Positions 31,888 to 44,376 of a DNA stretch of 64,000 nt are shown in pieces; the stretch's first letter is position 1, and each line of letters begins with the position of its first letter. Source of the stretch: Annulohypoxylon bovei var. microspora (Eukaryota; Ascomycota; Sordariomycetes; Xylariales; Hypoxylaceae); contig MU405265.1 of the NCBI GenBank assembly GCA_022836615.1, positions 62,001 through 126,000 of the forward strand, written 5' to 3'. The translations under genes were made by a program, and so were the position numbers. Below the pieces are notes generated by a model, which was not told the origin of the DNA, did not search any database, and saw only the letters and a list, made by a program, of their open reading frames with translations.

Positions 31888-32963
31888 AAACTCGAGTTTA
31901 CGGGGGTGACTTGGGGAAATGGGTTTGTTGAGACGAACTCGAAGTGCAGCGATAGACGACTGTGTTAGTGGCCTCGCTGTCTATTGAGGGTGTAGATGTT
32001 CACGATTGTTGATGGGACTGGCGGTGTGGGTGAACAAAAGTTTGGTGTGCGGAATGTTTTGTTGTTGATGATGGACGAATGTTTAAAAGATAGAATTGAC
32101 GTTACTTGTTGGTGGGTGGGTTCAAGTAGAAAAGAGGGAGACGAGAAAGGCCGCAATTAGCAAGTGGCAGTGAATGGAGGGGCAAATTCTGTGGGTCGTT
32201 TTGCAAATCGGCAAGGGGGTGGGTGGGGCTATTGGCACCTGGCAGGCTGGTCTTCCCTGTCCTAACCTTTCCCAGCCGTCGAAGATTAAAAGATTTGTGA
32301 CACCCATGGGAAAATAGCGGCCTTATCAGGCAGTCAGGCAACTACTCCCCCCCTACTCCCCCCTACTTGCCCCCTAACTTTTCTAGCCATTTTGCGGAGT
32401 TGGCGAAAGTACCCAAGTACTCCTCGCCTTCTTACTGGTCAAGTTCCAGCTTTGGGGTCACTTGAGAATTGCAAATGCCGGATGTATGCAGCAAAACACA
32501 TGTCACACAATTGAATTGAACAATCACCAACAATCGGATAGCGACATGTGCCACAACAAAATCCTAAACTAAGACACTGCCTATTACAATTGGAGATCTC
32601 GGACATGACAACATTTTCAATGTGACATTCGACTATTGCTTGGATTATCTATCTGCACTATCTAGGAAGTTTTCGTCCTCGTTAGGGAAATCTCACCCCC
32701 AGCCCACGAGGATACCTACCTTTATTAGCAGCTGACCCCCTGCACGAACTGCATGTGGCCTGCTTGAAAACGGACACATCTAGAACATCGGTCTGATCGT
32801 TGGTAAATCCAACCGGGCAGCCGCACTTATGTCAACTTGTTGTCTGTTGTCCTAGACCAACCTATCTGCCTATTCAAACTCCGATTTTTGCATGTCCTGC
32901 AGATAACAGATATTGAAGGCAACCCATCATATATACCTACCATATTATATACTTACGTATACA
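31888..32963. promoter_or_regulatory. Divergent promoter region of eIF1 and TRM44
   Basis: The two genes point away from each other across 1.1 kb. A C-rich tract with repeated ACTCCCCCCTACT units occupies about 32342-32378, roughly 455-490 bp upstream of the eIF1 ATG. Polypyrimidine elements of this type are frequent in fungal translation-gene promoters. No supported gene. Confidence 0.5.
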
Positions 32964-34448
32964 ATGGGCTTCGAAGCGGAAGAGTTTACCGAAGGTTCCC
33001 CAAGCCTAATCGAAGATTCATCCGGGTCGAGATGGACTCCTCTGTTCCGAAAGAGTTGTGAGTTCGATTCGCAAATTTTCTTCCAAGTTATGATGAATTT
33101 CATCCGCAACCCAAACATCAACTCAAACTGGCTATTCCGGGCCGATATATTGGTCGAGCAGGATTCTGATCAACTGATATCGACTGATCCCATGATCACA
33201 CGGTCAGATATCCTCGACTTTGAAGATATGCACCTTGATAAGGTATTGGTACGGAAACTTATTCCTAGAAACACCCTGAGAGACCAGCCTCTAGATCAAA
33301 CCTGCCTAATATACCATGGCAGTGGTCCGGGTAATATAGAGAGATCTATGGTTGTATACAAACCCCATATCTCATCCCCGGCTGACATGCCATTCTATCA
33401 TCCCAAAGTACAAGGTATGGCCTTTCTTCATGAATGGAATGCCGAGAGCAACGGAGGCTCTGTGTCCATTCAATACCATTTCTTTGATAGCGAAGACCGC
33501 TCGCCAGAGTTGGTGAGAACCGGTCTCAACCTTTTGAAAATGCTCCACAAACACGGGGAAGGAACAAAAGCAGGATATGTTAAGCGAGTCCATCACGATA
33601 CCATTATCCCTCAGGTATCCGTTCAGAATACATATGCCCGACTGAAAGAAAAATACGCCCGACAGCTTATCAAGGCCTGGGCTGAGATTACAGATCCTTC
33701 AAAGCACGTATTTGAGGATTTGAGCATTGCGGCATTTCTCATCGAGCTCTGGGCTCAGATGTATCAAGACTCTTCCTTTCCTGGATTTGTTGATATCGGC
33801 TGTGGTAATGGTCTTCTCGTGCACATCCTCCATGAGGAAGGTTACTCGGGGTTTGGGTTTGACGCAAGGAAACGCAAATCTTGGGATAATTATTGCAGTA
33901 CGATCAGTGAGGAATCTGGATCTAAGGAGACTCTTCGACAACATGTCTTGCTTCCTTCCATCGTCGATCATCATTCGAATATAGGGGACGAAAGTAATGA
34001 GACTGTCTCTGGCGTAGAGAGTAGTAATAGTATCCACGATGGCTTATTTCCTAAAGGGACATTTATTATCTCTAATCATGCCGACGAGTTGACACCCTGG
34101 ACACCAATACTTGCTACCTTGTCGGACTGTCCGTTTATTATGATACCATGTTGCAGTCATAACTTGACCGGTGCGAGATTCAGGGCGCCTCCGCCGAAGA
34201 ACAAATCGCCATCGGCATACTCATCACTTGTCGAGTGGGTAACAAAAATTGCAACAGATTGCGGCTGGGAATTAGAAACCGAGATGTTGAGGATACCAAG
34301 CACGAGGAATACCGGTTTAATCGGTAGGAAAAGAAGTTGTCCGACCTCATCTGTAGATATAGAAGAGATCATAGCTAAATATGGTGGCACAGAAGGGTAT
34401 GCAGATAACGTGATGAAACTCATAAAAAGCTCACCAAGAGGTCATTGA
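32964..34448 (+). CDS. TRM44: tRNA (uracil-O2-)-methyltransferase Trm44
   Basis: AdoMet-dependent methyltransferase that makes Um44 in the variable loop of tRNA-Ser. Single exon of 494 aa from the ATG at 32964 (MGFEAEEFTEGSPSL); the frame extends upstream only without an ATG. The N-terminal half includes NWLFRADILVEQDSD, VLVRKLIPRN and PKVQGMAFLHEW. The AdoMet-binding motif is FVDIGCGNGLLVHILHEEGY, beginning at about residue 275, followed by GFDARKRKSWDNY. The conserved catalytic-side block is FIISNHADELTPWTP and FIMIPCCSHNLTGARFRAPP, with SLVEWVTKIATDCGWELETE near the end. Length and order fit the family. Cytosolic. Confidence 0.93.
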   Translation: MGFEAEEFTEGSPSLIEDSSGSRWTPLFRKSCEFDSQIFFQVMMNFIRNPNINSNWLFRADILVEQDSDQLISTDPMITRSDILDFEDMHLDKVLVRKLIPRNTLRDQPLDQTCLIYHGSGPGNIERSMVVYKPHISSPADMPFYHPKVQGMAFLHEWNAESNGGSVSIQYHFFDSEDRSPELVRTGLNLLKMLHKHGEGTKAGYVKRVHHDTIIPQVSVQNTYARLKEKYARQLIKAWAEITDPSKHVFEDLSIAAFLIELWAQMYQDSSFPGFVDIGCGNGLLVHILHEEGYSGFGFDARKRKSWDNYCSTISEESGSKETLRQHVLLPSIVDHHSNIGDESNETVSGVESSNSIHDGLFPKGTFIISNHADELTPWTPILATLSDCPFIMIPCCSHNLTGARFRAPPPKNKSPSAYSSLVEWVTKIATDCGWELETEMLRIPSTRNTGLIGRKRSCPTSSVDIEEIIAKYGGTEGYADNVMKLIKSSPRGH

Positions 34449-34797
34449 TAGGTGCCTAGTATATACAGAAAACTACAAGTGAAAATAAAGAATTACCTTA
34501 TCTTCAACTTGTACAGTTAATAAATGAACATTGAGACTCCGAGAGAGTGAGACCCGGATACCTTAGGTACCTATGTACCTCCCAGGGGTTATATGAAGAG
34601 TACGTACCAAAATGTGGCTTGGGTGGATATTTGTCACGTGACTTAGCGCAAGCAGTTGCAACGTCGCTCATTCCTTAACACTAGGAAACCTTATGTGGTG
34701 GCCCGAAATTATGTGTTAATAGAATTAGAGAATTAGACCACCGACCCGCGATAATCTTCAACTTTCAACTTCAACGTAAGCCGTCTCACCACCCACC
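34449..34797. promoter_or_regulatory. gamma-COP promoter with a CACGTG element
   Basis: A palindromic GTCACGTGAC lies at 34633-34642, about 155 bp upstream of the ATG. This is a Cbf1/bHLH-type site by sequence. One exact TAGGTACCTA is at 34564-34573. Confidence 0.5.
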
Positions 34798-37700
34798 ATG
34801 AGTTACGGCAAGAAAGATGAAGATGCCGACCTCGGCCTGGTCAAGGTCGATCGTACTCAGGTTTTCCAAGAAGGTATGTCTATTTAAATACTACCAAGGT
34901 CTCCTTACTGTCCTCTCCGCTACGGTATCCAGCTAAACGGTATGAAGCTCGATTGTTCAACAGCTCGCCAATCCAACCCCGAAGATGTCGCATTCTCTTG
35001 ACCAAGATTGCTCTCCTGTTATATACTGGAGAGAAATTCCCGACGAATGAAGCCACAACCCTTTTCTTCGGTATTTCGAAGCTATTCCAGAACAAAGATG
35101 CCAGCTTGCGACAGATGGTCCATCTTGTCATTAAGGAAATTGCCCACTCCGCCGAGGATATTATTATGGTTACGAGTACCATAATGAAGGATACGGGGGG
35201 TAGCACCGATGCAATCTACAGACCAAATGCTATACGTGCTCTGTGTCGCATCATCGATGTGAGACCACAATATACTCCAATCGCCCCTAACTTACTCGCT
35301 TTGCTGATACCTTATAGGCGACTACCGTCCAATCGATCGAGCGTGTGATGAAGACAGCGATCGTCGACAAGAACCCTTCGGTTTCCTCCGCCGCCCTCGT
35401 ATCCTCCTACCACCTCCTACCCATCGCCAAAGATGTCGTTCGACGGTGGCAGTCTGAAACCCAGGAGGCAGCAGCTTCGACTAAGTCCTCCGGTGGTTTC
35501 TCTCTTGGCTTCTCGTCTTCTTCCGCCTCCCTTCCGGTCAACAACTCCACCATGACCCAATACCATGCCATTGGTCTCCTATATCAGATGCGATCTCACG
35601 ATCGGATGGCTCTCGTCAAGATGGTGCAGCAATTCGGTGCCGCCGGTGCCGTCAAGAGCCCTGCTGCCATAGTGATGCTGGTTAGGTTGGCTGCACAATT
35701 AGCCGAGGAGGATCACTCGCTCAGGAAACCCATGATGCAGCTGTTGGACGGATGGTTGAGACACAAGAGCGAGATGGTTAACTTCGAGGCTGCTAAGGCG
35801 ATTTGTGATATAAGAGACGTTACGGATGCCGAGGTCACTCAAGCCGTTCATGTGTTGCAGCTATTCCTTTCTTCGCCTCGTGCCGTCACCAAATTTGCTG
35901 CTCTCCGAATTCTGCACAACTTCGCCTCCTTCAAGCCGCAAGCTGTTAACGTCTGTAACCCGGATATTGAGGCGCTCATCTCGAACAGCAACCGATCAAT
36001 CGCTACGTTTGCTATTACTACGCTCCTAAAGACAGGCAATGAGGCTAGTGTGGACCGACTAATGAAGCAAATCACCGGGTTCATGTCTGAAATCACGGAC
36101 GAGTTCAAGATCACTATTGTCGAAGCCATCCGAACTCTTTGCCTTAAGTTCCCAAGCAAACAGGCTGGCATGCTTGCTTTCCTTAGTGGTATTCTGCGCG
36201 ACGAGGGTGGCTACGAGTTCAAGCGGGCTGTAGTAGAAAGCATGTTCGATCTTATTAAATTCGTGCCGGATTCCAAGGAAGATGCTCTCGCTCACCTCTG
36301 CGAGTTCATCGAAGATTGCGAGTTTACCAAGTTGGCTGTTCGTATCCTGCACTTGCTTGGTTTGGAAGGACCCAAGACATCTCAGCCTACCAAGTATATC
36401 CGATATATCTACAATCGGGTTGTTCTCGAGAACGCCATCGTGAGGGCAGCAGCTGTCACCGCTCTAGCCAAGTTTGGTGTGGGCCAAAAGGACCCCGAGG
36501 TCAAACGTAGTGTTGACGTTCTATTGACTCGATGCTTAGATGATGTTGATGATGAGGTTCGCGATCGTGCTGCGCTCAACCTTAGATTAATGCACGAGGA
36601 AGATGACCTAGGTGATCGCTTCATCAAGAATGGTGGGTACATTGCTATCTCTTCCGGGCGAATTGGAAATTCTAACGAAGACTATAGAAAACATGTTCTC
36701 TCTTCCTTACTTCGAACACCAGCTTGTCATGTATGTGACCTCAGATGACAAGTCGGCTTTCGAAACTCCGTTCGACATCAGCTCGATCCCGGTCGTCACC
36801 CGGGAACAGGCAGATGCCGAGGACAGGACGAAGAAACTCACCGCAACTACACCATCTCTGAAGCCACCTAAGACAGGACCCACGAAGGCAGCACCGACAG
36901 GCGCCGAGGCACAAGCTTCGGCGGTCGCCGCAGCTCAGAAGTACGCCCAGGAACTCATGTCCATCCCAGAGATGAAGGAGTTTGGCAGCGTCCTCAAGTC
37001 GTCGTCTGTTGTTGAACTGACCGAGGCTGAGACGGAATACGTCGTAAGCGTTGTGAAACATATCTTCAAGGAGCATATCGTACTTCAATACGAAGTTAAG
37101 AACACACTCGAAGCAACGGTTCTCGAGAACGTATCTGTTGTTGCGACTCCCTCTGATGAGGAAGAACTGGAAGAAATTTTCATTATCCAAGCCGAGAAAC
37201 TTCCTACAGGCGAGCCCGGAAAGATATACGTGGCGTTCAAGAAGATTAGCGGTGAAGGATCATTGCCTACTGCCACCTTCTCCAACATACTCAAGTTTAC
37301 AAGCAAGGAGATTGACCCGACCACGAACGAACCCGAGGATACTGGCTATGAGGATGAGTATGAGGTGTCCGACTTTGATCTTGCGGGCAGCGACTACGTA
37401 ATACCCACGTTTGCAGGCAATTTCAACCATGTATGGGAACAGGTGGGCGCCGCTGGTGAAGAGGCCGAGGAAACAATGCAATTGTCAGGTGTAAACAGCA
37501 TTGCGGGTATGTGTTTATTCTTTTCGTCCTATTGGTTTAAGACAGCGTGGCTAACATTAAATATCAGATGCTACGGAGCAACTTACTAAGGCACTTTCAC
37601 TACAACCATTAGAAGGCACAGATGTACCAGTCAACCAGACAACACACCAACTGAAGCTGCTTGGCAAGACGGTCAACGGTGGAAAAGTGGTGGCACACAT

Positions 37701-37800
37701 CAGGATGGCGTACTCATCCAAGTCAGGCGTAACAACCAAGATCACGGTACGCAGCGAAGAGGAGAACGTGGCTGCGATGGTGGTTGCGTCCGTAGCATAA
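34798..37800 (+). CDS. SEC21: Coatomer subunit gamma (gamma-COP)
   Basis: Large adaptor-like subunit of the COPI coat for Golgi-to-ER and intra-Golgi transport. Five exons, 34798-34873, 34948-35258, 35318-36632, 36688-37506 and 37568-37800, join in frame to 917 aa, the usual size. It begins MSYGKKDEDADLGLVKVDR and continues across the first intron as FQEARLFNSSPIQPRRCR. Residues up to about 560 form the HEAT-repeat adaptin trunk (for example YTGEKFPTNEATTLFFGISK and YHAIGLLYQMRSHDRMALVK). A Thr/Pro/Ala-rich hinge at about 610-650 separates it from the gamma appendage (FKEHIVLQYEVKNTLEATVL; VPVNQTTHQLKLLGKTVNGG). The short intron at 36633-36687 (GTGGGT...CTATAG) is weak but restores frame exactly at NENMFSLP. 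Family is certain. Confidence 0.95.
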
Positions 37801-38636
37801 TAATGAAGGTTTCTGGAAAGGCGTTTCTGCAAAAAAACTGATGAGCAATGTCCTTTCGGTTTTGAGGGTATCTGATGCATATTATTAGAGTGGAGAAAGG
37901 GGCAGGCGGCAGGACTCGTGTTGAGCTGAGTTGAGACGAAATAAGGTCTGAATCCCCCGTGTTTATAAGAAGAGCAAGAGCAAGAGCAAGAGCAGGAGAA
38001 GAATGAAGTGGTAGGCCCTCGAGTCCCAGAATAAAACCAGAATAAGAATTGACCAATAATACCAATCAACTTGGTTCACGTAGGTATCGAGTGATGAATC
38101 AAATCGAGGTTATACACTGACAGGGATAATAGGTGTTATAAGGTCACAGGGGTTTACAGGGGTTACAGTGGCGCGAACCTTACGGACCCTTGTACCCCAT
38201 TAACACGTCAGACGCGCAAATCAGTCGCGCTAATTGGAACCCACTAAAATTCTTAAAGATGGGTCTTAGATTTGACACTTGTGCACATCATGACGTTTTT
38301 ACTTTTTTTCACAGCCCTAGCTGGAGCCAGTTCACATCAGTTCACACGATAGGCGTTTAAGAAAAACATTAATTTACTATCTATCTAATTGATGAAGATA
38401 GCCCCACTACTTAGATAGACGACAACATCCTTCTTTGACCCCGACGGCTGATATCTTTACACAAAGAGGACGTTTTGTCTTGTCTTGTCTAAGCTGAATC
38501 ATTCGCTACCATCCGTCGCCTAATCGTACCAAAACCTCGAGTGACGTCCCAGCTAAAGCCGAAGCTTCACGTTCATAAAGTACCTAACAAATTAAGATAT
38601 ATCTAGTCGAATAATCGACAGCATCATCAAGTCAAG
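37801..38636. other. Intergenic with a hexanucleotide repeat
   Basis: Four tandem AAGAGC units lie at 37970-37993. Repeated ACAGGGGTT units lie at about 38146-38167. The remainder is the phosphotransferase promoter. No gene seen. Confidence 0.45.
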
Positions 38637-40087
38637 ATGGTGTACGTACGGCAGGAATTCCTGCCGAACCTGAAGTTGTACAAGTATTCGGGAGTCGATC
38701 ACTCGTTGATATCGAAGTACATCCTGAAGCCCTTCTACACCAACTTCGTCATCAAATGCTTCCCTATGTGGATGGCCCCGAACCTGATTACCCTCACCGG
38801 CTTCACGTTCATCATTGCCAACTTCTTTACGTTGTTATGGTATAATCCGACGCTCGACCAGGACTGCCCGTCTTGGGTTTACTATTCATGGGCTATCGGT
38901 CTATTCTTATATCAGACTTTTGATGCGGTGGATGGGTCGCAAGCGTATGTGCTATAATAGACAATGACAAGATTTCACCGTATTGTATAAGATGTTATGA
39001 ATAGGGAGAGCTAACATATTGTTGGCGCGGCTTATAGACGACGAACCCACCAAAGCGGACCTCTCGGAGAGCTCTTCGACCATGGCGTCGATGCCCTCAA
39101 CACCTCCCTCGAAGTCCTCATCTTCGCCGCCTCCCAGAACATGGGGCAGAGCTGGTACACCGTTGCCGTGCTCTTCGCATGTATGTACCCTAAACACCTA
39201 AATACCCGAGCATCCGGACTTCTCAACCTCTCCCTACACTACATGGCAAATGCTAACAAGCAAATCAAACAGCCCTCCAAACCTTCTACGTCCAGACCTG
39301 GGATGAATACCACACCAAGACCCTGACCCTAGGTATCGTCAACGGCCCCGTCGAAGGTATTCTCATCCTCGTCGGCGTGTATGCCTTGACGGGATATATG
39401 GGCGGGGCCTCGTTCTGGCAGCAGAGCATGTTTGCCACGCTGAACATCCCGCAGTCACTCAACATCCCCGCGCAGATCTACGACCTGTCCTTCTCGCAAT
39501 GGTACATGGTACAAGGCACCATAGTACTGGTCACCAACACCATCGAGTCCGCACGTAACGTCATCCGTGCGCGCCGTGCCCGCGGCGACCGCAGCCGCTG
39601 GGCGCTGTTCGGCCTCCTACCCTTCTTCGGCACCTGGATCCTGGTCGTCGCGTACCTGTACCTGCAGCCGCTGATCCGAACTCAGCATCTCGTGCCCTTC
39701 GTCATCCTGGCCGGGCTCATCAACGCGTATAGCGTCGGTCAGGTCATCACCGCGCACTTGGTGAGATTGCCGTTCCCGTACTGGAACGTGCTAGCCCTGC
39801 CCCTGGGATACGGCGTGATCGATAGTTTCGGTCCGATTCTCCAGGAGCATGTCGGCTGGGCTTCCGGGTGGCCGAGTGCCCTGGGCTCGGACGTGTTCCA
39901 GGTCGCGTTCATGTTCTGTATGCTGGGCATGGCGATCGGCGTGTACGGCTCCTTCGTGGTCGATGTTATTGTGACGATTTGCGATTACCTCGATATTTGG
40001 TGTCTTACGATTAAGCATCCTTATGTAGAGGGCAAGGAGGAGGCCAAGGAGGAGGCCAATGGGAATGGGACAAAGAAGGTGAACTAA
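38637..40087 (+). CDS. Choline/ethanolamine phosphotransferase (CDP-alcohol type)
   Basis: Integral ER/Golgi membrane enzyme of the Kennedy pathway that transfers phosphocholine or phosphoethanolamine from CDP to diacylglycerol. Exons are 38637-38944, 39038-39180 and 39273-40087; 421 aa. The catalytic motif DG-x2-AR-x8-G-x3-D-x3-D reads DGSQARRTHQSGPLGELFDH followed by GVDA, with the first intron splitting the Ala codon. N-terminal marks are LPNLKLYKYSGVDHSLISKY and PMWMAPNLITLTG. After the motif come about seven hydrophobic helices, for example LGIVNGPVEGILILVGVYAL and FGLLPFFGTWILVVAYLYL. The tail is charged (GKEEAKEEANGNGTKK). Choline and ethanolamine specificity (CPT1 or EPT1) cannot be separated by eye. 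Confidence 0.93.
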
Positions 40088-43000
40088 GGAGTGGGAGATG
40101 AGGAATAAGGAGTAAGGGATTTGCGGTTGTGCGTTTATGCGGCAAAAGGGGGAAATGACTGAATGCTAGGGAAAGGGGTCGGAAAAGGGGCAAGTGAGGA
40201 CTTGATACTCTCCTTGGCTAGGACTACTCCAGGTATGGGACGAATATCCCCTTTCTAATACTCTTACGAATTTAATGCATGGGGCTACGAGCTTGTGGGT
40301 TTGCTGCCTACGAGGCTTAGATGGAAGAAGCAATGTCAGGTTCTAGGTAATGAGGCCAGAGGATACATGCAAAGGCGGAATTGCGAGCTAAGATTCTAAA
40401 AGAGGTATGCGGACACAGTATAACGATGGAATGACGAGCGCGAAGTGTCTGATCTACTCTGCGATAATTATTACACTACTTACGTTACTTGTAATGATGT
40501 GGGTGTTTATTTAGAATTCGGTATACCCATAGGACGAAAAGGGGGGCACTTCTCGGAAGAAACTCGCAAACAACGGCTGGTGAACGGGAAGGATGATTTC
40601 CTACAGCTCCCTAATTCAATTTACAGTATAATACTTGACTGTTCAAATTCATGAGCGAGTACGTGTACGTGGCCTAGGGAATGGTCACCAATATTTTTGA
40701 AGCATACTCTTTTGGCTTGAGTCGGATAGGTTACGTCCCCGATAACCTCGGGCAAGAGTTGTGTATAGAGACGGGATAAGAATACTCACCAATCGGAGTT
40801 GAAATATCACAACCTTCTCGAATTCTAGCTACCCTGACTCCGGCTCAATGTGGTACCGACCTGAGGCTACATGGCACGTGGGGATATAAAATCGAGGCGC
40901 ACACGTGGTCATGTAGGCGTTCCAAGATACTACCATCGTGGTTCTATCTGCACGCAGGAAATTTGTTGAGCACGAGTCCTATGCAACGTACACGGTATCA
41001 ATCACATAGGCCAGCGTTCCATTATACATACATGTCGGTCCAGTTCCTGGCCTCTCACTACCTACCTAGGTATTCACTTCATCGCCTCCCTCCCCCCAAC
41101 TGCTCAACTCAACTCGAGGTCCCCTATCTTCCCTTCCCTTCGCCACAGCAAACGAAGGAGCCAACGGAAAAAAAGTTCGTAGATAGGTAACTGCCCTACC
41201 AAGCCTGGACTCGCTGCTCCGGTCTAGAATCAATAGATAGCTAGCTAGGTAACAGACAGAACGCCCACCCCCTCTCTCGCGACCTGAAACGCTAGGTATG
41301 GCGCCCCTCCACGAAGAAAAAAAGCCCGGTAGATGCGTCGAGACGGGCGGCCGAAGAAAGAAGAGGTTTAAAAAAGATTTCGATAAGTCACAGGCCCGAG
41401 TTACAGCGTCTGAGTTGCAGTATTTGCTCCGCCACCATCTGTATGATACGTAGGGCTGCAATACCTCTCGCCTGCACGCCGCCTCCCCATAGGCCGGCGT
41501 GTCGACGTGCCTAGCCTGCCATCCTATCCACAGGCCGGGGCACCTTACCATCCGTACCTCCCTCCACGCCTCCCCACATATCCCCATACATACCTAGCAT
41601 ATCCTACCTACTCATGTATGTAACCAGCGCCCCGTAGTCTCGCGGCGCACGGATTTATAAGCAGCGCCCGCGACCAGCCCGCGGATTCTAGCCCCAGCAG
41701 AGCGTGCGCGGTGGCCCACCGCGCAGCGCTTAATAATCAGCGAGGCGAACGGCCTTCTCGAACCCCTCGAACCCCCCCCACCCACCCCGGTTCCCGCACG
41801 TAGGATTCGGCGAGCGCGGCAGATGCGAGTCTGACGCGGACAGTCCCAGCGCCAAGGACCAAGGACGCCGGCGCAACGCATATACGACGCGCGCGCGGAG
41901 GAACATCACACACGCACGTCAGATCGAAGGCTTCTGGATCGATAAGAAGGAGCCGGGGAGCTAGCTACATAGGGCTAGGTAGGTAGGTAGGTAGGCGAGA
42001 CGAAAGAGGTGGCCGGTTCGGAGGTTCGAAGGCTGGTGCTTAGGTGGTGCCAGGGGCCGAGCTAGCGGAGTCGCATGGATGGCACGTAGGTGGGGGGCGC
42101 GCGATCGAGAACGCCGGTGATGGATGGAACGTGGGACGAGGAAGCGATTGGGGGGTGGTGGGCTTGGGGATGTATAGCTGGTTTGCTAGGCTATGTTCCC
42201 CCTAATCTGATGTCTAGTGTAGGACAATTGGTGGCTTTCGTAGGAAAGCAGTAGATATCGAGTAAGACTGTTAGGGACTATTGGGTCTCTATCAGAGCGA
42301 AAGCTCTCCGATTGAGTCCCCTGAATCCTAGGTAAAATAGGTAGATCTCTTAGCCCGCCTTATCCCTAGGAGCCCCTAGCCCCTTAACTAGATTTCACAC
42401 GAGACGAAAAAGGGCAGCAGTTTTTGTAATTTCTCGAATTCAAGCCACGCCTAAGTACAAATCCTTCCGAGCCCGATCCCCGCAGCAGTATAGAAAGAAC
42501 GAGTAGCAAAAGTCCCATATCCCTTCTCAAATGCGCGCAGTACCCCAAGGGAACCCACATAACAGATCCGTGGTTATCATTGTATAGCATCAAGTCGCCC
42601 GCCCTGCTGCTGAAACACTAGTCAAGTTAATGAGACAAGAATAGTACAGCGGAACGGAGTGGAAAACCGTGATGCTCAGTGTCCTATCCTTTAGTTGACA
42701 TCCTGTTTTGTTTGATATAAAAAATAAAATAAAAAGCACCTCCCTCCGTGTAATGTGCCCTCGGACCAGAAACTCCCCATCCATGTTTGAGGTTTGGTGT
42801 TGTTCCCGTAAATCATATCCCTCCCTACATCCTTCCCTTTACCTCGTGCTAAATTTATGCGGCTTCTCGTGACGCCCGCTTGTTGCCCCCCCTTTCTCCG
42901 TATTGTCCATATCGGGAGAAGCATCGGCATTGGCATCGATTCCGCTTGGACGTATAACCCATTTTCGATGCAAGTAAACCCGTCCAAAAATATCCAACAG

Positions 43001-43233
43001 CAACAAATGCTCCCATTCCTTCGTCAAACGTAAATCCGTCATCTCAAAACTGAGATATAATTGGGTCATGTCCCATATGTTATCGTGCTTTTCTGTTTCT
43101 CTTCTTCGTTCTCTGTGGACTCGAAGGCAGGGATTCCTATTCCGGTATCATATGACGAACCGGGCCGCTGTCTCGATCAAGTCCTTTCTACACATCAATA
43201 TCCGACCAGATCCGACTAGATAAACGTAGCCGC
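40088..43233. other. Intergenic, 3.1 kb, no gene supported
   Basis: Mixed composition: AT-rich to about 41000, then GC-rich low-complexity sequence at about 41250-42170 with long overlapping open frames on the minus strand that carry no domain. A (TAGG)5 microsatellite is at 41976-41995 and TACCTAGGTA is at 41063-41072. Sequence from about 42600 is probably the 3' flank of the bZIP gene. Confidence 0.35.
41976..41995. repeat. (TAGG)5 microsatellite
   Basis: Five perfect TAGG units in a GC-rich intergenic stretch. Confidence 0.9.
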
Positions 43234-44376
43234 TCATAACAGCTCGTCGCTACCACTGGCGACACTCTCAACGATAGCTTGAAGAACGACGCGTTCCTCG
43301 AAGACCGGACCCTGTCCGTCGCACTTTGCCTGCGACTTGAGACGCAGACTCACATCGCCAACATCTACCAGGCCCTTCTTGAACAGCTCGTGGTTAATAA
43401 TGTAGTCCCACGTAGCGCCAGCAGCCAACAGCCGTTCGCCGCCGTTTTCTACTATGCGGTGACTCGGAGTCTTGTTAGCGTGGTTCTGGAGGAGGTCCGA
43501 GTAGAATTCCGTAGGGTTAAACTGCATAGGTCCCGTGGTCGTTGGAGGTTGTGGCGACAAGGAGCCGTTCTGAGCTTGGACGCTGGACGTGGCGCGCAAG
43601 ATCTCATTCTCGGTGCTCATCTTCTGCAGATCGCGCTTTAACTTTTCGTTCTCGCTAGCTGTCTGGTGCTGTTGCGCTTCTAGGTTGGCTAGCTTTGCTT
43701 CGAGATCCTTAACATGACGCTCCTTGCGTTCTCGGAATGCGCGCTGACTACATATCAATGCGATGTTAGTCTAACGTCGAATCTTATAATATGTGTGGTT
43801 ATCGCCTACTAGATCGTTCATCCGATCTAGACTCCAAGGGTTACTCACGCGGCCCGGTTTTGTGCCTTCCGACGGGATTGAGCAGGTGTCATGTCATCCT
43901 CGTCCGAATTAGACGCCGTCTGCCTGCTTCCGTCGGGATCCGGCTTAGCCATCGGTAGTATATCTACTTGGCTATTCTTCTCCGAAGCACCGTTTACTTG
44001 AGACTGGCTCTGGCCATTCTGACCGTGCAAGGATTGTGTCGGCGGTGTCGGAGGACCCGGAGGACCTGGGAAGGTCTGTGTTTGGTGATTGAACTGGCCG
44101 TACGACTCAAAGTTCTGTTGGAATTGCTCATTATTCTGGAATCCATCGTAAACATCCTAAACATAGCAAAAAGGATTAGTGCTCCATTGCAAAGTAGAGT
44201 CACATATTCCTGAGGCTGAAACAAACAAAAGTAGTAAAACAGCTAGTACTAACGTGTGGAGAGTGGTTGTTGAACTCGTCTGATGCGGCTGAATTTGAAT
44301 GGGATGGGGTCAAGGGAGGAATCCCGATAAAGTGATAGGGATGAGCTCCACCGTAAAAGGTATGCGAGAAATCCAT
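43234..44376 (-). CDS. AP-1-like (Yap/Pap1-type) bZIP transcription factor
   Basis: Nuclear DNA-binding protein of about 318 aa. The model has four exons: 44376-44254, a 12-nt microexon 44215-44204, 44156-43849 and 43747-43234. Skipping the microexon also keeps frame, so its use is uncertain. The N-terminus is MDFSHTFYGGAHPYHFIG; a Gln/Pro-rich region (PGPPGPPTPPTQS) follows. The basic region RRKAQNRAAQRAFRERKERH has the Yap-type Gln and Phe and is split by the third intron inside the second Ala. A heptad leucine-zipper region follows (LEAKLANLEAQ...LKRDL...). The C-terminal domain (ATWDYIINHELFKKGLVDVG; AKCDGQGPVFEE) resembles the Pap1 C-terminal region but has a single Cys rather than a full redox-sensing cluster. 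Direct redox control as in Yap1 is therefore doubtful. Confidence 0.88.

Noticed and set aside
32913..32963. 17-residue N-terminal extension of TRM44
   Set aside because: The extension would start at a TTG; the first ATG in frame is at 32964.
41066..41881. Long minus-strand frames in a GC-rich stretch
   Set aside because: GC-rich DNA has few stop codons by chance; the translations have no recognisable features and no plausible start context.
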